64,000 nt of DNA from Megalonaias nervosa (Eukaryota; Mollusca; Bivalvia; Unionida; Unionidae): contig JAECUM010009284.1 in assembly GCA_016617855.1 (NCBI GenBank), positions 1 to 64,000 of the forward strand, given 5' to 3'. Shown here in pieces: positions 56,429 to 64,000 of this stretch (within the stretch, counting starts at the first letter, position 1; each line of letters starts with the position of its first letter). The position numbers and the translations under genes were made by a program. Below the pieces are notes generated by a model. It saw only the letters and a list, made by a program, of their open reading frames with translations. It ran no database searches and had not been told where the DNA came from.

Positions 56429-57354
56429 ATATATAAAATGTAATTGGAAAGAAGAATTTTGTCCTTACATTATACATTGAGGTGGGCGGTAAAGCAGATT
56501 TTGATGCCTTTAGTGCTCGTAACAATATCAAGTCATTATGATTCGTTTTTATCTTCTGTAGCATTGCAGTAATTTGTTATTAAAAGTGGACATGTATGTA
56601 TGCATTTACACAGGAAGGATATTGCTGATATACCAAAAATACCTTACACTGACCAATGTTTCCTATCTTTTCACAGAATTTTTATTTTTCCAAAATACAT
56701 GTATGCATGCAATATTTGCTGTCTTCCAGTGCTGCCATATTTTTGCTTGGTAATGTTGTAACCACTATGCAATATTTGTATTAAATTTACATATTTTATA
56801 AGATGCCTTAAGACTTTTTATATTTGTTTTCTTTATCCCATTTGCACTAAAAGAGGAAAGATGCTTTATTATTTTGAGAAAATTAAATTCTCAGGTCTAG
56901 AATAAAATTGATTTGCATGAATTTCAAGCACAGCTGAGTTTTGGCCTGGAGGACTGCCTGCCGCTACTGATGAATATTTTGTTCCTTCTGTCAGCGAGTC
57001 ATTCAGCAGTTACTGAATGGACACAATGGGGTATAAACAATGCTTAAGCAATCAAATAAGCACCAGCTTATAGATCAACATATTTTCTGTGCATGATGAA
57101 TCAGTATTTTTCCAGCTTTGACACAACTACCATGACATACTTTGCATTGATGTCATCTTATTCTTATGTCTGGACTGTTTGACATGTTTCTGATGCAGTC
57201 CATTAATAACTTACTGAAGGTGTATTTGCCTTTTTCTGTAGTGATACCATTTTCTTATGAGAAAGCTGAAACACTTATATAGAACATAGTTTGTTCTGAT
57301 GTAACATTTTTTACATAGTTTTACAGTTATTTTTAAATTTTGCTAAAACTTTTG
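56429..57354. other. Intergenic DNA, nothing recognised
   Basis: AT-rich, no gene. Confidence 0.45.
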
Positions 57355-57602
57355 TGAAATATAAAACAGATTATTTCAGCTTGTGTAAAATTTAGTGATT
57401 TACATGATAGACTATTTCAGCTTGAGTGAAATTTAGTGAATTACATAACAGTCTTTTAAACTGGTGTAAAATATAGTGGAATACATAATAGACTATTTCA
57501 GTGTGTATAAAATTTTGTGAATAACAAAATACTATTTCGACTTGTGTACAATTTAGTGAATTGCATAACAGACTATTTCATCTAGTGTAAAATTTAGTAG
57601 AC
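57355..57602. repeat. ~44-bp minisatellite, ~5 copies
   Basis: Units with GACTATTTCAGCTTGTGTAA and AATTTAGTGAATTACATAA, diverged. Confidence 0.85.
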
Positions 57603-57824
57603 GACTCTTGATTTTCTTTTAAAAATTGTAAACAGATTTACAGTTAGTCATTAAATTTTCACAAACATAAGTTTCACAAAAAGATTTAAATTCGCTAAAT
57701 TTTATTCATGATCGTAGCAGCATGGCTATACATTGTGCAAATAGCAAATAGGATAATAATGAAAATTGTTTGCAGATTTGCTCAATTTCTAGAATTTTTG
57801 AAATTGTAATACTGTGGCTATCAG

Positions 57825-58205
57825 ACGGATAAATATAGGTAGTTTTATCTTATTGACTCAATGTCCACTTTATTTATTCAGTATGTATTTACTGGACACA
57901 TTTGCTGTAGATTCAAAAGTATAGTAGATATAAAAATTCTTTGAATTGATGTTGCATATATATGTTGCATTGGAGTAAATAACTTTGTATTATGTATAAA
58001 AGTGTAATGATGTAGCTAATATACTGTGATAAATATAAGCTCTAGCATCATCTTGTTGACTCAAAGTCCATTTTATTTATTCCGTACATGTTTACTGGGC
58101 ACATTGGATGTAGATATAAAAGTCTAGTAATATCAAAATTCTTTGAAATGGGATTGCATTATGTGGCATTGGAGTAAATAAATTTGTATTATATATCATA
58201 ACAAA
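57825..58205. repeat. ~200-bp tandem duplication
   Basis: 57825-58010 and 58025-58205 align throughout: TTGACTCAA-GTCCA, TTTATTTATTC, TTTACTGG-CACATT, TTCTTTGAA, GCATTGGAGTAAATAA. Divergence is moderate. Confidence 0.85.
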
Positions 58206-58381
58206 CAGGAGATTATTACTTATTAAATGACCTTACTTACATTCCATCTCAGAGAACAAATTTATGAAAATTGTTCATTGTTGACTTATTTTTGTTGTAG
58301 ACTTATACATGTACATATATCCTAAGTGTGTGATGTAAAATTTAAATTTACTTTAAAGGTTTGTGATATACTGATATGTGT

Positions 58382-58564
58382 ATGTCAAAAGACTTCATTT
58401 TGGATGAAGGATTGTGGGAAATCTCAAATTTTCAAGGAAAATATGTCAAAAGACTTCAAATGTGTGTGTAGGATTGTGGGAAATCTAAATTTTCAAGGAA
58501 AATATGTCAAAAAACTTCAAATGTGTGTGTAGGATTGTGGGAAATCTAAATTTTCAAGGAGAAT
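58382..58564. repeat. 61-bp tandem repeat, 3 copies
   Basis: Units start ATGTCAAAAGACTTCA at 58382, 58443 and 58504. The second and third differ at about one or two bases. The open frame across them is a by-product. Confidence 0.93.
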
Positions 58565-58954
58565 GTTAATCTGGATTTTGATGCATTTTATTAGTGTTGT
58601 AATTATTGTATTACAATCAGACGTTAATATTTATTGACACAGTTGCACAGAATTTGACTATAAGCAATGGTTTGCATCCATCATTGATAATTTTTGCTTC
58701 ACAGACTTGAGGTGGGCTAGCTGCTACGTTTTAAAGATTGCTTTAATGTTTGCAAGAATCTTCAAAATTTCAGACTTCTATTTCATACATAAGGATATGC
58801 AAATTTCGTGCAATTACTTGAGGATGCATCATCGATTTGACATCACTATCACCTGTTTTTGACTTTTTGTGTCAACATGTAAAATGTCCCATATAATGTC
58901 CCACTATAGTTTTCACCAGAACCCTCAGAGATTTGAACCACACTGTATGTAGTT

Positions 58955-59110
58955 TCTTATAAGTTGAGATGGTATCATAATTTGCTGGCAGATCCTGTGC
59001 AGTTTGTTAGGAATATTCAGTATAACAAACATAGACCCTCATCTGTCAATGCCTTATGTGACTGCTGATCAGGATCTTGGTTGTTTGCTGTTGGATTTGA
59101 CTTAAAAAAA
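58955..59110 (+). mobile_element. MITE M1, copy 8 (left end truncated)
   Basis: GCTGGCAGATCCTGTGCAGTTTG onward matches the family; ends TGGATTTGACTTAAAA. Confidence 0.65.
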
Positions 59111-59814
59111 GCACAATATTGATATAATTTCCATGGAAATGATTAGTTCTTAAATGAAGACTCTATCACATGTTTCGAAACTGGGTAATTTCAATGTTAA
59201 TCACCCCATCTCAAATATATACTCATCTAGCATCCCAGCCAGCATTTAAATGAAACTTATCATGATTATATTGTCAAGAGGCATTTCAAGTTCCAAATTC
59301 ATGCTATGGGATTAAAATTAGCGGGGTCATTCACTTAGAATGGATATGGGTGTGAATATCCTGCAGATGGATTGTTTAAAATTCAGTATATCTGATTGAA
59401 ATAAATATTTTCATGCAAATCTTTTTGAATACTGCGATTTTGTGTTTTTAGATTATAGATAGAGCTACAATCCACAGAGGGTCCTGAAGAAAACGTTTAG
59501 CAACTGTGTCGTATTATGCCATTACAATACATAAGATTGTAATGTAAGCAACACCTGATTCAGCATCTGGCTAATCCAGTGTAATTTTCAAAATGTTTAT
59601 TGAAAATAATTTGATATTTTTTTGTCATGTAATAAAATAGAATCTTCATTCAGTTTAAATTGTTAATGCCATTTTGCAGAATAGAATCTCAATTATATGT
59701 TCATCAGACAAAATAAATTTCTGAAACTTCAAAAGAAAACAAGACTGACTGCAAGCAGCTCATGGCAAATAAAAATAGGCCACTCACTGCAAACAGCTCT
59801 GTCTGTGTATACAA
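59111..59814. other. Intergenic DNA, nothing recognised
   Basis: No gene. Confidence 0.45.
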
Positions 59815-60035
59815 TGAGCAATGTTACCTTTGCCTGTCTGTGCATGCAAATGGGCATAGTGTTACCTTTGTCTGTGCATACAAATGGGCAGCATTACCTT
59901 TGCCTATCTGTCTGCATACAAATGGGCATAGTGTTACCTTTGTCTGTCTGTGCATACAAATGGGCATAGTGTTACCTTTGTCTGTCTGTGCATACAAATG
60001 GGCATAGTGTTACCTTTGTCTGTCTGTGCATCTGG
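59815..60035. repeat. 38-bp minisatellite, ~5-6 copies
   Basis: Unit GCATACAAATGGGCATAGTG followed by TTACCTTTGTCTGTCTGT. The last three units are nearly identical. Two overlapping open frames here are by-products. Confidence 0.93.
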
Positions 60036-60789
60036 CTATGTTATTTTTATATATCAGTGACAGGGCTTTAATGTTCCATAAAACACATTTCCTGTTTGTG
60101 TGTGTCTACATGTATGTATGTATGTGGTATATTTCTAGTCATTTTTCATATTAATGCACAGTACTCTAATGTATGATAGGGCATGTGCAGTAATTGTGCT
60201 CAGTTTGAATGCAAGTGTTCTTAATCCTCAAATTTTTTTATGTACTGTATTCTTATGTGATCTTTGTTTTCTTTTTTTGAAACCACCTGATCTGTACAAT
60301 TAACATATCAACAACTGTCAATCAGTGATATTTTTAGGTTATTGGTTTGGGCTACTCACCAGTGTTTATAACGAGGCATTAATCATTGTCTAATCATCTC
60401 TGTACGGGTTATTTCTTATATCCTTGCTGATTAGTACAGACGCCTAGTCAGTTTTCATAATCTAATATGTAGTTTTCACTATGCAAATTCATATCTTATT
60501 GTTTCACTATGCAAATTCATAAACCAAAATGAACAATTATATAAATGGGACCAAACAAAATGTAATGTATAGACAGTAGGAATGGTTTTATAATAGTATT
60601 ATTTTCTCAAGTTCACTATATTTTAGAGTAACCGAATTCATGCAACAGATTGTAAATAGTTTTAATACTCTTGCAGCAAAGCAATGCGTGTCATGTTTAC
60701 AGCTGTTTGACCATCTGTACATCAACAGTCAGTTTCCCAATTTTTATCAGGTCAGTAACAGGAGTTATCCACTATTTGAGGATTATCAA
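60036..60789. other. Intergenic DNA, nothing recognised
   Basis: GTTTCACTATGCAAATTCATA occurs twice near 60474-60525. No gene. Confidence 0.45.
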
Positions 60790-61480
60790 ACTTTATAGGT
60801 AACTTGCATTTTGGGTAAGGAAAAGTCGATCAGTTTCTTTGGTCAAAGGTTATGGTCAGCATGACAGAAAGAAAAAAAATCATTTCTTCACTGTAACATT
60901 AGTTCTACATCACAGGCCTACACCAATCTTTACTAATGGCATGCACTTCGAATAAGGAAGAGGCCTATTGATTTTGGGGTCAAAAGGTCCAAGACCTGGG
61001 TCACTGTTACTGAATGGAGAAAAATGGTTTCTGAACAATAACAGTTCTACTTTAGAGTCTTGGGTCAAACTTTGTGTATGGCTTTACACCTACAGTAAGG
61101 GAAAAGACCATCCATCAAAATTAAGGCCACTGTGATTGAAATGATAAAATGGTTTAAGCACCATAACATTAGTTCTACATCACAGGCCTGTACTAAACTT
61201 TGTGAATGACTTACACCTGGGGTAAGGAAAAAGCACATCTGTTTTTGATCAAAGGTCAAAGTCAAAGAAAAATGAAAAATAGTTTCTGCACCATATTATT
61301 AGTTCTACATCACAGGCCTGGTCTAAACTTTGTGAATGATTTACACCTGGAGTAGGAAAAAGCACATCTATTTTTGATCAAAGGTCAAAGAAAAATGAAA
61401 AATAGTTTCTGCACCATAACATTTGTTCTACATCACAGGCCTGGACCAAACTTTGTGTATACTATCCACTTTGGGTAATA
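60790..61480. repeat. ~130-bp tandem repeat, ~5 copies
   Basis: Units share TAGTTCTACATCACAGGCCT, ACTTTGTGAATGA-TTACACC and TTTTTGATCAAAGGTCAAAG. Copies near 61178 and 61308 are closest to each other; the leftmost are old. Confidence 0.88.
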
Positions 61481-61884
61481 AAGCTGAGACATCATGGTAA
61501 TTCTAATAAGAAAATAATAGTCTCTGCATAAAAAGTTTAGTGCAGGACTGCACAGACCCATGGGTCAATGATAACAGGGACAACCACACCCTTCTAGCAT
61601 CTGACATAGGGGGCAATTATACACGAGTCACTGAGTATTATTAATGGTATTATTCTTGGATGTCATGAACTGTTGGAGATTGTAAAGTTAATTTTCATTT
61701 TTGAACAATTAAAATGTGCTTCAAAATGGTAAATGGAAAAGATGGTGATATAATGAGTTTCATGTTGTATTCATCCTAAAGCCCACATGAAACATTTTAC
61801 ATTGCCTTGCATGTATATAATATTTGAAAAATACCAAAACTATTCTTGATTTTTCCACTTAATTATGTATTATTTCTATAATAA

Positions 61885-62425
61885 ATCACCATGAAAACAA
61901 CTCATGCTTGATAAATAGATACCTATATTTTGACTGAAAACAACTTGTGGTTTATAAATAGATGTGTATTTTCATGGAAAACAACCTGTGCTTGATAAAT
62001 AGATACATGTATTTTGATGGAAAACAACTCATGCTTGATAAATAGACACATGTATTTTGATGGAAAACTCGTGCTTTATAAACAGATGTGTATTTTCATG
62101 GAAAACAACCTGTGCTTGACAAATAGACACATGTATTTTGATGGAAAACAACTCTTGCTTGATAAATAGATACATTTATTTTGATGGAAAAGAACTCATG
62201 CTTGATAAATAGATACATGTATTTTTTTATGGAAAACAACTTGTGCTTGATAAACAGACATGTATTTTGATGGAAAACAACTGCTTGATAAATAGATACA
62301 TGTATTTTAATGGAAAACAACTCATGCTTGATAAATAGACATTGTGTATTTTGATGTAAAACAATTCAATGCTTGATAAATAGACATGTATTTTGACGGA
62401 AAACAACTCATGCTTCATAAATGGA
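61885..62425. repeat. ~42-bp minisatellite, ~13 copies
   Basis: Unit around TTTTGATGGAAAACAACTCA and TGCTTGATAAATAGATACATG. Minus-strand open frames of about 70 codons arise from it. Confidence 0.93.
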
Positions 62426-62639
62426 CACGTTTAATTCTCCTAACAAACAATTTTTATTGTTATAATAAGTGTACGTCTTGCACAGAAGTTGATTAAAAGA
62501 GGATGGAAGACATTCTTTACAAAAAAATATTCTCCTTAAATTCTATGTTGAATTGTGTTGGCTAGTATATCATACCACTATATAGGCTTTGTGATATTTT
62601 TCATCTTGCATACATCAATATTCTGATTTTCCTATGTAT

Positions 62640-63370
62640 ACCCAATCTTGTATGATGTAAAAATTGCCCTATAAATTGTGTCATATTGTATGACATGAAA
62701 AGGACCCTATAAATTGTGTCATATTGTATGATGTGACAAGGACCCTATAAATTGTGTCATGTTGTATGGCATGAGAATTACCCTATAAATTGTGTCATAT
62801 TGTATGATTGAAAATTGCACTATAAATTATGTCATATTGTATGACATGAAAACGACTCTATAAATTGTGTCATGTTGTATGACATGAAAATTGCACTATA
62901 AATTGTGTCATATTGTATGGTGTGAAAATTACCCTATAAATTTTGTCACTGTATCACATGAAAAGGACCATATAAATTGTATCACATTGTATGACATGAA
63001 AAGGACCCTATAAATTGTGTCATATTGTATGGTGTGAAAATTACCCTCTAAACTGTATCATATTGTATGACATGAAAATTGCACTATAAATTATGTCATA
63101 TATATTGTATGACATGAAAAGGACCCTATAAATTGTGTCATGTTGTATGACATGAAAATTGCACTATAAATTGTGTCATATTGTATGGTGTGAAAATTAC
63201 CCTATAAATTTTGTCACTGTATCACATGAAAAGGACCCTATAAATTGTATCACATTGTATGACATGAAAAGGACCCTATATTTTGTATCATATTGTATGG
63301 TATGAAAATTACCCTATAAATTGTCATATTGTATGATATGAATATTACCCAGTAAATTGTGTTATATTGC
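62640..63370. repeat. 38-bp minisatellite, ~19 copies
   Basis: Unit around TTGTATGACATGAAAAGGAC and CCTATAAATTGTGTCATA. Variants (GGACCC, ATTACC, ATTGCA) recur in the same order, indicating a higher-order unit of several copies (compare 62870-62990 with 63140-63260). Confidence 0.93.
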
Positions 63371-64000
63371 ATCTCCAACCTAGTATGTACTAATAAATTA
63401 TTACTGTTCGTTTTTGCAAACGTAGGTGTTGAAAACATTTGTTTATATAGTTCATATACAAATTTCTACAAATGAACATTTCTTGCTTAGAAAAGTCAGT
63501 TCTGTTATTCTTTTATGTGATACTCAGTTGGGGTTCACACCACAAACAGAAAGAAATGAATTTACCAATAAAGCAAAACCAAACCATGTTTTAGTAGTCT
63601 TTTTCATGCATTGGAAAATCAGTCAAGTTTAGCATAGGCACATAAACATGTTCATTTTTATTTAAATGCACTCTGTATTATGGTAATCCATACCTGCCAA
63701 CCATTAGACTTTTGGCATAATCATTAAGTTTTTTTCCACCAAATTATGTTTTATGCTCGCTTGTATACTGATTACACTTTCTTGGTACATTAACAAATAA
63801 GATAAAAATAAAGCAATAAAAAGTTGTTTTTGTCGTTTTTATCTCTTTAATTCCACTTGTATATATTTGAGAATATTCTTTAAAAAAATTACTGCTGTTT
63901 AAGAATAGCATAAGAGTACTTTCCTTATTTGCTATTTATGGCAACTGTATGTGACCCATTTCCAAGAAAACACAGGTTTTTTTCAGATGTGAACATTTCC
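63371..64000. other. Intergenic DNA to window end, nothing recognised
   Basis: AT-rich, no gene or repeat seen. Confidence 0.45.

Noticed and set aside
59697..60007. Two overlapping Cys/Leu-rich open frames
   Set aside because: Both read the same 38-bp repeat in different frames.
62096..62418. Minus-strand frames with repeated FSIKIHV
   Set aside because: By-product of the 42-bp minisatellite.

Overview
The window is eukaryotic, AT-rich and intron-rich, and packed with transposon remnants and minisatellites. It looks like an invertebrate animal genome. Very long introns, several tRNA-derived SINE families and a Polinton (Maverick) DNA element suggest a mollusc or other lophotrochozoan; this is an inference, not a species call. 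There are no bacterial operons, rRNA genes or CRISPR arrays. I saw no intact tRNA gene.

The only host gene recognised is the 3' part of a ClC-2-like chloride channel gene on the + strand. Nine exons (3003 to 50257) join with consistent GT-AG phases into one 400-residue C-terminal cytoplasmic domain: CBS1, a long Ser/Lys-rich linker, CBS2 and an acidic tail. The channel (membrane) exons must lie left of the window. The linker carries two RFx[V/I] motifs, the docking signature of SPAK/OSR1/GCK-3 kinases.

The intron between the second and third visible exons (4123-23575) contains a decayed Polinton of about 13.5 kb (5740-19225). It has 81-88 bp terminal inverted repeats and a TAAGG target duplication, and sits inside a tandem repeat built on an ATGGC core. 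Recognisable parts are a packaging ATPase piece, an integrase, a DNA polymerase B joined to an SF1 helicase, a zinc-ribbon/HNH pair, a phage tail-fibre-like protein, an adenain-like protease, a membrane-active minor virion protein and the major capsid protein. Almost all carry stops or frameshifts, so it is a fossil. A SINE later landed in one structural gene.

The rest is intronic and downstream DNA. It holds a fold-back MITE family (8 copies, two hugging one channel exon), Tc1/pogo-like elements with TA duplications, SINEs, a hAT transposase remnant, a LINE reverse-transcriptase fragment at the left edge, two perfect-looking hairpin elements, and about 15 minisatellites. Minisatellites dominate the last 7 kb (57-63.4 kb). 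Downstream of the channel gene (50258-64000) no gene is recognised.
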